Origin: Lentisphaeria bacterium
GTDB taxonomy: Bacteria > Verrucomicrobiota > Lentisphaeria > Oligosphaerales > Oligosphaeraceae
Reading direction: 5' to 3'
Assembly: GCA_016287975.1 (NCBI GenBank)
Contig: JAEEXV010000023.1
Coordinates: 1-5,494, forward strand
DNA length: 5,494 bases
Of the stretch, positions 1 to 5,200 are shown one piece after another (within the stretch, counting starts at the first letter, position 1; every line of letters starts with the position of its first letter). Under the pieces are notes generated by a model. That model worked only from the letters and a program-made list of their open reading frames with translations. It had not been told where the DNA came from and did no database searches. Both the position numbers and the translations under genes were made by a program.

Positions 1-348
1 ATGGAGTGCGTCAACCCCTTCGGCGAAACCCTCTCCCACACCACCCACTGGTACAGCCTCGTCCCCGAACTCAACAAGCGCCTCTCCTTCTCCGGCGGCA
101 CCCGCGCCCGGCACGCCCCGGGCCTCCATGACGGCTTCCACACCGTCGCCCTCGAATGGACCCCCACCGACCTCTTCTTCTTCATCGACGGCGTCCAGAG
201 CTGGCACCTCAACACCAAGGACCACCCCATCCCCGTCTGCCCCCACAACATCATCCTCTCCTTCGGCGGACGCATCCCCGAAATCCTCAAACTCAAGGAA
301 TTCTCCACCTTCTGGACCGTCGACTACGTCCGCCTCTACCAGAAGTAG
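1..348 (+). CDS. GH16-family glycoside hydrolase, C-terminal part (5' end outside window)
   Basis: The 115 visible residues look like the second half of a GH16 (laminarinase/agarase-type) beta-jelly-roll. They contain DGFHTVALEWTP, then FFFIDGV, then a PHNIILSFGG strand, and finish with VDYVRLYQK, the characteristic last strand of this fold. GH16 enzymes cleave internal beta-1,3 or beta-1,4 bonds in glucans or galactans with a catalytic ExDxxE motif. That motif should sit just before the visible part: the opening Met-Glu-Cys could be its last residues, making Glu2 the acid/base (inference). The ATG at position 1 is therefore probably an internal Met and not the start. The stop is TAG at 346-348. 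The FG-GAP gene follows 196 bp downstream on the same strand. The exact substrate cannot be read from this fragment, and a related non-catalytic concanavalin-like domain remains possible. Confidence 0.72.
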   Translation: MECVNPFGETLSHTTHWYSLVPELNKRLSFSGGTRARHAPGLHDGFHTVALEWTPTDLFFFIDGVQSWHLNTKDHPIPVCPHNIILSFGGRIPEILKLKEFSTFWTVDYVRLYQK

Positions 349-441
349 CCCCCGCCCCCCCCATAAAAACCCGTCCCCGCCCCCCATAAAACCCCGCCCC
401 CGCCCCCCATAAAAACCCGTCCCCGCTCCCCCATAAAACCC
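349..441. repeat. C-rich 23-bp tandem repeat, about four units
   Basis: Four imperfect units each end in CATAAAA, at 362, 385, 408 and 432 (period 23, 23, 24), separated by C-runs broken by single G or GT. It begins directly after the stop codon of the GH16 gene. On the minus strand the C-runs become G-runs with short loops (see 380-408). No coding potential is supported here. A role is not visible; a transcription-end or replication-slippage repeat are both possible. Confidence 0.85.
380..408 (-). other. Potential G-quadruplex motif within the C-rich repeat
   Basis: Read on the minus strand, this stretch has four G-runs of 6, 5, 4 and 6 bases separated by loops of 1, 1 and 6 bases. That satisfies the usual pattern of four runs of at least three G with loops of 1-7. 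The plus strand would be i-motif-prone. Neighbouring repeat units add spare G-runs. The folding itself is inferred. Confidence 0.6.
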
Positions 442-446
442 AGCCC

Positions 447-478
447 ATCCCTTAAATCCCTTGAATCCCTTAAATCCC
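447..478. repeat. 9-bp tandem repeat (TTAAATCCC)
   Basis: Three units, TTAAATCCC at 452-460, TTGAATCCC at 461-469 and TTAAATCCC at 470-478, are preceded by a partial ATCCC at 447-451. It is an AT-richer island inside the C-rich spacer upstream of the FG-GAP gene. No function can be assigned. Confidence 0.8.
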
Positions 479-527
479 TGCTTATAGCGCCCCCTGGCAC
501 CCCGCCCCCCATACTCTCCGTCCCTGT

Positions 528-536
528 TAAAATAGG
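528..536 (+). promoter_or_regulatory. Possible -10-like box and weak ribosome-binding site before the FG-GAP gene
   Basis: TAAAAT at 528-533 matches five of six bases of a TATAAT box, but no convincing -35 lies 16-18 bp upstream. If it were used, the transcript would be almost leaderless. AGG at 534-536, eight bases before the ATG, is the only Shine-Dalgarno-like sequence. In-frame TAG at 533-535 closes the frame upstream, which fixes the start to within nine bases. The promoter reading is weak. Confidence 0.25.
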
Positions 537-544
537 CAAGTCCC

Positions 545-3184
545 ATGTCCCATACCCCCTGGATCACGGAAGGCTTCGAGGCCTTCCGTCGCGGCCGCTT
601 CGGCAATGGCGGCCAGAACCTCTATGTCTCCCGCAAGGGCGTCCTGCAGCGAATCTACCAGTATGACCTGAACCACAACGGCTACTTCGACCTGGTCTTC
701 GCCAACTGCCAGAACCACCACGAATCCGCCGAAAGCTACGTCTACGCCATCGACGGCAGCCAGCGCGACGAACTCCTCGGCCAGGGCGCCCTCGCAGGCC
801 TCGTCGCCGACCTCACTGGCAACGGCTGGAACGACATCGTCCTGGCCGGATACTACGACATGGCCGCCCCCTTCGCCACCACCGACATCTACTTCGGCGG
901 CCCCGGCGGCTACTCCGAGAACCGCCACATCCGCATCCCCACCCCGTGGTCCGTGGACGTCTGCTGCGGGCGCTTCCGGCCCGGCGCCAAGCCCGCCCTC
1001 GCCTTCATCATGCCCAACTACAAGATGCTCCGTCTCTTCGAGCAGGGCAACTGCGGCTTCTCGTGGCGCGAATACGTCGACCTCCCCATCGCCGGGAACC
1101 TCGTCTGCGCCGCCGACCTCGACGGCGACGGCTGCGACGAACTCGTCGTCCGCGGCCAGGACACCACCGAGACCATCATCTACTGGGGCGGCCCCGACGG
1201 CATCGTCCCCACTCGCTTCACCGTCCTCCCCGCCCTCCCCGAATCCGAGATCCTGCAGCCCGAGGAGGAGAAGTCCCTGCAGAGCAACCTCGAGAAGAAG
1301 TTCGAGGCCCCTCGCCTCCTCCAGAAGGTGCGCTGGAACGGCCGCGACTGCTTCACCCTCTCCACCGGCAAGAAGGTCCTCTTCTACAGCGCCGACGCCT
1401 GCCGCGTCCTCCACCAGATCTTCTCCATTGAAGTCCCGATGGCGCTCTCGGTCGCCGTCGGCGACCTCGACGGCGACGGCCTCGACGACCTCGCCTTCGC
1501 GTGCCGCGTCCGCAACCCCGACGACATCGAGCGCCAGTGCAGCTTCATCTGGCTCAACCGCGGCGGGCAGTTCCTCCCGGAGAACCGCATTGCCATCGAC
1601 ACCCGCCAGGCCTGCACCGTCGACATCCGCGGCCGCCGCGTCCTCTTCGGCTCCTGCGCCGCCGGACGCGCCTACACCAACGACTCCCTCCTCTTCACCT
1701 TCGAGGGCGGCAAGTTCAACCCCGAGCCCACGCGCCTCGAAGGCGAGGACACCCGACGCGCATTCCTCATCGAAAACCCCGACGGCGTCGTCCGCGCCCT
1801 CCTCATCAACCACTACTCCCGCTCCTGCGTCGGCTACGACCACGCCTTCGTCTACTGGGGCGGCCCCGACGGATACTCCCCCGACCGCATGCTCCCCGTC
1901 CCCGGCTGGTGCGCCGTCGACTCCCTCTCCGCCGACCTCGACGACGACGGCTGGGCCGAACTCATCATCGGCAACAACTCCGAGAACTCCCTCCATCTCG
2001 ATCCCGGCCACCACCTCCACCACTTCGGCCCCGACGGCTTCGAGCCCGAGCGCACCACCACCCTCAAGACCGACCTGGGATGGGGCGTCGTCGCCGGCGA
2101 CTTCAACCACGACGGCTACCTCGAGGTCGTCACCCCCTGCGACCACTGGAAGAACCTCCGCATCTTCTACGGCAAGGACAACTTCCAGACCTACGACACC
2201 ATCGACCTGAAGGGCATCGGCAGCCCGCGCTGGATCTGCGCCGCCGACCTCACCGGCGACGGATGGCTCGACCTCGTCGTCCCCATCATCTCCGGCGAAC
2301 GCTCCATCATCCTCTGGGGCGGCCCCGACGGCTTCTCCTTCGACCGCCGCCAGGAACTCGCCGTGCTCCACGGCGTCAACGCCACCGTCGCCGACCTCTC
2401 CAAAAACGGCTACCCCGACATCATCATCGGCGGACACGTCGAGACCCCCAGCAACGGCGACCTGCGCCCCCGCGAACCCCACCACAGCTACCTCCACATC
2501 TACTGGGGCGGCCCCAATGGCTACTCCGACGCCAACAAGACCATGCTCCGCGCCGACGCAGGCGCCTCCATCTCCGTCGCCGACTTCAACCGCGACGGAT
2601 GGCTCGACGTCTTCTGCGGCAGCTACCACGGCGGCGTCGACCGCGACATCAACTCCTTCCTCTACTGGAACCGCAACGGACACTTCCGCGAACTCGACCG
2701 CCAGCTCCTCTACACCCACTCCGCATCGGGCTGCGTCGCCGCCGACTTCAACAACGACGGCTGGGTCGACCTGGCCATCGCCAACCACAAGGTCGACGGA
2801 GACCACCACGGATACTCCTGCGTCTGGTGGAACGGCGAACACGGCTTCAACGAGGAGCGCACCACCCGCCTCCCCACCGAGGGCCCCCACGGCATGACCG
2901 CCGTCAACCCAGGAAACATCCTCACCCGAGGCCCCGAGGAATTCTACTATTCCGAACCCATCGAACTCACCAAGGACGCCGTCGTCGAATCCATTTACAT
3001 CGACGCCGACATCCCCCCGCAGACCTGGGTCAAGGCCACCGTCCGCGTCGGCGACGGCGAATGGCACGCCCCCGAGGGCTTCGCCGCCCCCAAGGGCGCC
3101 CGCCTCCAATACCGCCTTGAAATCGGAGCGACCAACTCCCTGCGCTCCCCGCGCATCACCAAGGTCACCGTCAACTTCAAGTAG
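545..3184 (+). CDS. FG-GAP/VCBS repeat beta-propeller-like protein, 879 aa
   Basis: The protein is built from repeated FG-GAP/VCBS blades. Calcium-loop motifs of the DxDxDGxxDL type begin near residues 41, 89, 191, 307, 464, 519, 568, 617, 680 and 734, for example DLDGDGLDDL and DFNNDGWVDL. Several blades also carry a WGGPDGY-like turn. The last 80 or so residues (about 798-879, from EEFYYSEPIEL to the end) form a separate, probably beta-sandwich, module ending in LRSPRITKVTVNF. Such repeats bind calcium and usually mediate carbohydrate or protein binding, adhesion or scaffolding; no catalytic motif is visible. ATG 545 is the only plausible start because TAG at 533-535 lies in frame. The N-terminus (MSHTPWITEGFEAFRRG) is polar and lacks a signal peptide, and there is no membrane segment, which is odd for a family that is mostly extracellular. 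It contains about 19 Cys. Family assignment is firm, function is not. Confidence 0.9.
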   Translation: MSHTPWITEGFEAFRRGRFGNGGQNLYVSRKGVLQRIYQYDLNHNGYFDLVFANCQNHHESAESYVYAIDGSQRDELLGQGALAGLVADLTGNGWNDIVLAGYYDMAAPFATTDIYFGGPGGYSENRHIRIPTPWSVDVCCGRFRPGAKPALAFIMPNYKMLRLFEQGNCGFSWREYVDLPIAGNLVCAADLDGDGCDELVVRGQDTTETIIYWGGPDGIVPTRFTVLPALPESEILQPEEEKSLQSNLEKKFEAPRLLQKVRWNGRDCFTLSTGKKVLFYSADACRVLHQIFSIEVPMALSVAVGDLDGDGLDDLAFACRVRNPDDIERQCSFIWLNRGGQFLPENRIAIDTRQACTVDIRGRRVLFGSCAAGRAYTNDSLLFTFEGGKFNPEPTRLEGEDTRRAFLIENPDGVVRALLINHYSRSCVGYDHAFVYWGGPDGYSPDRMLPVPGWCAVDSLSADLDDDGWAELIIGNNSENSLHLDPGHHLHHFGPDGFEPERTTTLKTDLGWGVVAGDFNHDGYLEVVTPCDHWKNLRIFYGKDNFQTYDTIDLKGIGSPRWICAADLTGDGWLDLVVPIISGERSIILWGGPDGFSFDRRQELAVLHGVNATVADLSKNGYPDIIIGGHVETPSNGDLRPREPHHSYLHIYWGGPNGYSDANKTMLRADAGASISVADFNRDGWLDVFCGSYHGGVDRDINSFLYWNRNGHFRELDRQLLYTHSASGCVAADFNNDGWVDLAIANHKVDGDHHGYSCVWWNGEHGFNEERTTRLPTEGPHGMTAVNPGNILTRGPEEFYYSEPIELTKDAVVESIYIDADIPPQTWVKATVRVGDGEWHAPEGFAAPKGARLQYRLEIGATNSLRSPRITKVTVNFK

Positions 3185-3189
3185 GCCCC

Positions 3190-3205
3190 CCCTCCGTCCT
3201 GCGCC
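3190..3205 (+). repeat. 16-bp motif CCCTCCGTCCTGYGCC, copy 1
   Basis: CCCTCCGTCCTGCGCC starts six bases after the FG-GAP stop codon and recurs at 3430-3445 with one change (C to T). In both places a hairpin with an 8-bp stem lies next to it. A shorter version, TCCGTCCTGCGC, is at 4576-4587. Confidence 0.7.
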
Positions 3206-3215
3206 CCGACGGAAA

Positions 3216-3235
3216 GGCCGCGCTCCCGCGCGGCC
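3216..3235 (+). terminator. GC-rich hairpin 32 bp after the FG-GAP stop
   Basis: There is a perfect 8-bp stem GGCCGCGC/GCGCGGCC with a TCCC loop. The position just after the gene fits a transcription terminator, but no U-tract follows (GAAACTGG). It may be a Rho-independent terminator of the no-tail type, an mRNA-stabilising 3' hairpin, or part of the adjacent palindromic repeat cluster. Confidence 0.4.
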
Positions 3236-3349
3236 GAAACTGGTGGTAGCCACGGCGTCCCGCCGTGGCGGGCGCGACGCGCGAACCGGCGGCCGAAACC
3301 GGCCGTAGCCACGGCGTCCCACCGTGGCGGACGCGACGCGCGAACCAGC
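3232..3349. repeat. Two 59-bp direct repeats carrying a palindrome (REP-like)
   Basis: Units run 3232-3290 and 3291-3349, and a third begins at 3350 (GGCCGAAAT) before diverging. Each starts GGCCGAAAC, carries GTAGCCACGGCGTCCC followed by CCGTGGC, and ends GCGACGCGCGAACC. The palindromes are 3249-3256/3262-3269 (8 bp, loop 5) and 3308-3314/3322-3328 (7 bp, loop 7). This architecture resembles interspersed REP/BIME-type palindromes. The family cannot be named from the window alone. Confidence 0.85.
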
Positions 3350-3396
3350 GGCCGAAATTACGGGCGAATTGCCATGCCTCTGTGGCTCGCCCACCT

Positions 3397-3427
3397 GCCA
3401 CGGCGACGCCGTGGCTACGTTTTCTTT
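3397..3427 (+). terminator. Inverted palindrome copy followed by T-rich run
   Basis: GCCACGGCG at 3397-3405 and CGCCGTGGC at 3407-3415 form a 9-bp inverted repeat around one base. It is followed by TAC, so it is the reverse orientation of the GTA-palindrome in the two upstream 59-bp units. The bases after it, ACGTTTTCTTT, give a U-rich tail on the plus-strand transcript, so it could work as an intrinsic terminator about 210 bp after the FG-GAP stop. Its relationship to the repeat family is clear; terminator activity is inferred. Confidence 0.45.
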
Positions 3428-3429
3428 GG

Positions 3430-3463
3430 CCCTCCGTCCTGTGCCGGCCCGTTTTCGGGCCGG
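3430..3463 (+). other. 16-bp motif copy 2 plus 8-bp hairpin in the esterase leader
   Basis: CCCTCCGTCCTGTGCC (3430-3445) runs into a perfect hairpin: CCGGCCCG at 3444-3451, loop TTTT, CGGGCCGG at 3456-3463, extendable by a G-T pair. It sits 25 bp before the esterase ATG. It could be a leader hairpin, a terminator without a good U-tract, or another repeat copy. Confidence 0.5.
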
Positions 3464-3488
3464 TGTCTTCCCTCCCCTTTCACCTGCC

Positions 3489-4478
3489 ATGTCCACCATC
3501 CCCGCCCCCGCAGATTTCGACGGCTTCCCGCAAGGTCCCAAGACCTACCTCTGGACCTCGGAGACCATGCCCGACCCGCAGCCGCACCAGATCGCCGCCA
3601 CCACCGAAGAGAAGGCCGCGCCTGGCTTCGACCCCGCCCGAAACCGCATCGCCCACATCCAATGGTACCAGCCGCCCGCCGAGGCCAACCGCGGCGACGC
3701 CTGCATGGTCATCATCTCAGGCGGCGGCTACGACACCTGCTGCGACATCCCCTCCTTCGCCCACTTCGTGCCGCAGCTCCTGGCGGCGGGCCTCCACTGC
3801 GTCAACCTCACCTACCGCACCCCGCGCGCCAAGGGCATCCCCCTCTACCAGACCGCGTGGGAGGACGTCCAGCGCGGCATCCGCATGATCCGCTCCCAGG
3901 CCGCCGAACACGGCTTCTCGCCCGACAAGATCGGCGTCGCGGGCTGCTCGGCGGGCTCGCACCTCTGCATGCTCCTGGCCCTCTCCTCGCGCACCCCCGC
4001 GTACGCCCCTGTCGACGCCCTGGACGAAGTGCCAGTCCGCCTCGCGTGGTCCATCCCGATGTGCCCCGCCTACGTCCTCGCCGACGGCCTCGCAAGCCCC
4101 AACGGCCCCCACAGCCACGCCCCCGATGTCGCCATCGACCCCGTCTTCGCCTTCGACGACCACTCCTGCCCGTGCTGCTTCATGCACGGCGGCAACGACC
4201 CCTATTCGCCCTACGCCTCCATCAAGGCCTACCGGCGCCTCCGCGAGATGGGCCTCCCCGCCGAACTGCACCTGGAGGCCTACGCGCCCCACGGCTTCAT
4301 CAACTATACCCGCCTCCTGCCTGGCCCGATCATCCTGGACTTCCTGCGGCGCATCGGCATCCTCGCCCCCGCCCTCCCGCGCTCAGGCCACTCCACGGAC
4401 GACGACCTCGCCGCCACCGTCGAATGGCAGCGCCAGGCCCTCCGCGGCATCCAGACCGACCTACACCTCCCCGCCTGA
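3489..4478 (+). CDS. Alpha/beta-hydrolase esterase (acetyl-xylan/feruloyl-esterase-like), 329 aa
   Basis: It has an alpha/beta-hydrolase fold with a complete visible triad: Ser154 in GCSAGSH, Asp237 in HGGNDPYSP and His268 in APHGF. The oxyanion loop is SGGGY (residues 77-81), a variant of the PGGGY/HGGGW motif. The segments around NLTYRTP (about 106-112) and SPDKIGVAGCSAG are typical of the BD-FAE/acetyl-xylan-esterase-like group, which removes acyl groups from plant or algal polysaccharides or their oligomers. ATG 3489 is chosen because the alternative GTG at 3324 would put the palindrome cluster inside the protein. From this start there is no signal peptide, so a cytoplasmic role on imported oligosaccharides is likely. 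No Shine-Dalgarno is seen; the leader is pyrimidine-rich. There are ten Cys, including CPCC just before the catalytic Asp strand, which is unusual. The substrate is inferred from family and neighbours. Confidence 0.85.
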   Translation: MSTIPAPADFDGFPQGPKTYLWTSETMPDPQPHQIAATTEEKAAPGFDPARNRIAHIQWYQPPAEANRGDACMVIISGGGYDTCCDIPSFAHFVPQLLAAGLHCVNLTYRTPRAKGIPLYQTAWEDVQRGIRMIRSQAAEHGFSPDKIGVAGCSAGSHLCMLLALSSRTPAYAPVDALDEVPVRLAWSIPMCPAYVLADGLASPNGPHSHAPDVAIDPVFAFDDHSCPCCFMHGGNDPYSPYASIKAYRRLREMGLPAELHLEAYAPHGFINYTRLLPGPIILDFLRRIGILAPALPRSGHSTDDDLAATVEWQRQALRGIQTDLHLPA

Positions 4479-4722
4479 CCCGCGGCCCCCTGGGTTCCGT
4501 CCCCCTCGTTCGGAAGTGCCGCGCCCCTGCACGGCCGCCCCAATTGCGGTCGGATTTCCATGCCTGTGTGAATAGTCCGTCCTGCGCAACGCGTCCCATC
4601 CAGGCGCGGACACGTCGCAGGAAGTTTCCCGGGCAGACCAGTTCCAGAAGACGGGCGAATTCCCTCTCCTATTCGGAAATCTCTGTTCCCCAAGAGGGTC
4701 GGTAACAGCCCCTCATAATCCC
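4479..4722. other. Intergenic stretch with no clear gene
   Basis: No supported ORF, RNA gene or strong terminator is seen. It holds scraps shared with the spacer at 3185-3488: TCCGTCCTGCGC at 4576-4587, ACGGGCGAATT at 4651-4661 (also 3360-3370), and TTTCCATGCCTGTGTG at 4555-4570 (14 of 16 with 3369-3384). It may be a mosaic of decayed copies of the same intergenic repeats. Confidence 0.5.
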
Positions 4723-4789
4723 GACACGCCAGAAGCGCGCAGGCGGGGCGCGATCCCCGAAAAGATGCGTGGCATTCCTGCCCGGGAAA

Positions 4790-4854
4790 GCCCCCGAAGG
4801 GGGCGTTGGACCATAGCCAGGGGTGGAGGGCGCGTCAGCGCCCGGAACCCCTGG
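4790..4854 (+). repeat. Two-hairpin module, copy A
   Basis: Hairpin 1 is GCCCCC-GAA-GGGGGC (4790-4804). A linker containing GGACCATAG follows. Hairpin 2 has an outer stem CCAGGGGT (4817-4824)/ACCCCTGG (4847-4854), a symmetric GGA/GGA internal loop (4825-4827 and 4844-4846), and a tip stem GGGCGC-GTCA-GCGCCC (4828-4843). Confidence 0.8.
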
Positions 4855-4876
4855 GGGCGGGTTCCTGTTTTCCAGA

Positions 4877-4943
4877 GCCCTGCAAGGGCGGAAGGACCAT
4901 GGCCAGGGGGGAGGAAGCGCCGAAGGCGCGGACGCACCCCCTG
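4877..4943 (+). repeat. Two-hairpin module, diverged copy B
   Basis: It has the same order as copy A. Hairpin 1 is GCCCT-GCA-AGGGC (4877-4889). The linker is GGACCATGGC. The outer stem is CAGGGGG (4904-4910)/CCCCCTG (4937-4943), and the tip stem is GCGCC-GAA-GGCGC (4917-4929). The innermost outer-stem pair is G-C where copies A and C have T-A, so pairing is kept. Confidence 0.7.
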
Positions 4944-4977
4944 CAAGCGCGGCCTCGCGGCCCTGTCATGGCTGTCG

Positions 4978-5037
4978 TTGCCGGGGGCGGAGGCTGCGGT
5001 CGGGCCTCCACCCTCCCTCCGCCTCCGCCCCCGACAA
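4978..5037 (+). repeat. Long GC-rich stem in the centre of the element
   Basis: CGGGGGCGGAGGC (4982-4994) pairs perfectly with GCCTCCGCCCCCG (5021-5033). After one mismatch, TTG (4978-4980) pairs with CAA (5035-5037). The 26-base loop is pyrimidine-rich. It lies between module copies B and C and may be a fourth, strongly diverged relative, but sequence similarity to them is weak. Confidence 0.7.
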
Positions 5038-5054
5038 TGGCATCCATTTCTGGG

Positions 5055-5075
5055 CGCCGATCTGTTTACGGCGCT
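5055..5075. repeat. Small hairpin GCGCCG/CGGCGC
   Basis: A 6-bp stem GCGCCG and CGGCGC encloses the 9-base loop ATCTGTTTA, four bases before module copy C. It may be coincidental in such GC-rich DNA. Confidence 0.4.
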
Positions 5076-5078
5076 CCT

Positions 5079-5149
5079 CCAGGGGTTCCGCTCGCCGCTT
5101 CGCGGCTCGCTCCACCCCTGGCTATGGTCCAGCGCCCCCTTGCGGGGGC
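5079..5149 (-). repeat. Two-hairpin module, copy C (inverted)
   Basis: Read on the minus strand: hairpin 1 is GCCCCC-GCAA-GGGGGC (5134-5149), with a GNRA-type loop. The linker has the same 21-bp block as copy A. The outer stem CCAGGGGT/ACCCCTGG (5114-5121 and 5079-5086) and the GGA/GGA internal loop are identical to copy A. The tip differs: GC, a GA/GA internal loop, then GCCGC-GAA-GCGGC. Confidence 0.8.
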
Positions 5150-5200
5150 TTCCTTACACAGGCATGCCGCGCATCTTTGCGGGAGCAGACACGCCAGCAA

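Larger units (their letters stand above)
4723..5197. mobile_element. Composite inverted-repeat element bounded by a 10-bp direct repeat (candidate non-autonomous element)
   Basis: GACACGCCAG occurs at 4723-4732 and again at 5188-5197 in the same orientation. Between them, about 100 bp at 4754-4854 is repeated in inverted orientation at 5079-5186. Within the arms, 21 bp are identical (4808-4828 against 5110-5130) and 18 of 20 match at 4761-4780 against 5159-5178. The interior (4855-5078) holds no gene. The layout resembles a MITE with a target duplication, but the left direct repeat lies 21 bp from the arm and the right one only about 1 bp, so the boundaries are uncertain. Confidence 0.4.

Noticed and set aside
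1501..3120. 539-codon plus-strand frame inside the FG-GAP gene
   Set aside because: The translation is almost entirely R, P, H and L, a shifted reading of GC-rich codons overlapping a well-supported gene.
3324..3488. GTG start at 3324 giving a 55-residue N-terminal extension of the esterase
   Set aside because: The extension would be encoded by the palindromic repeat cluster and two hairpins, has no homology-like features, and is not needed for the fold.
527..3541. 1004-codon open frame on the minus strand
   Set aside because: It lies antisense to the FG-GAP gene, whose blade motifs are unmistakable. The translation is low-complexity V/G/A/D/E, as expected for the complement of C-ending codons, and it has no recognisable domain.
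3717..4292. 191-codon minus-strand frame opposite the esterase
   Set aside because: It is antisense to a clear gene and has a G/A/V/E-biased composition typical of shadows.
3374..4705. 443-codon plus-strand frame over the esterase
   Set aside because: It is Arg/Pro-rich shadow sequence without a domain; the other frame carries the complete Ser-Asp-His triad.
4479..4722. tRNA or other RNA gene in the spacer after the esterase
   Set aside because: No cloverleaf, T-loop GTTCRA-type pattern or long stem was seen; only repeat scraps are present.
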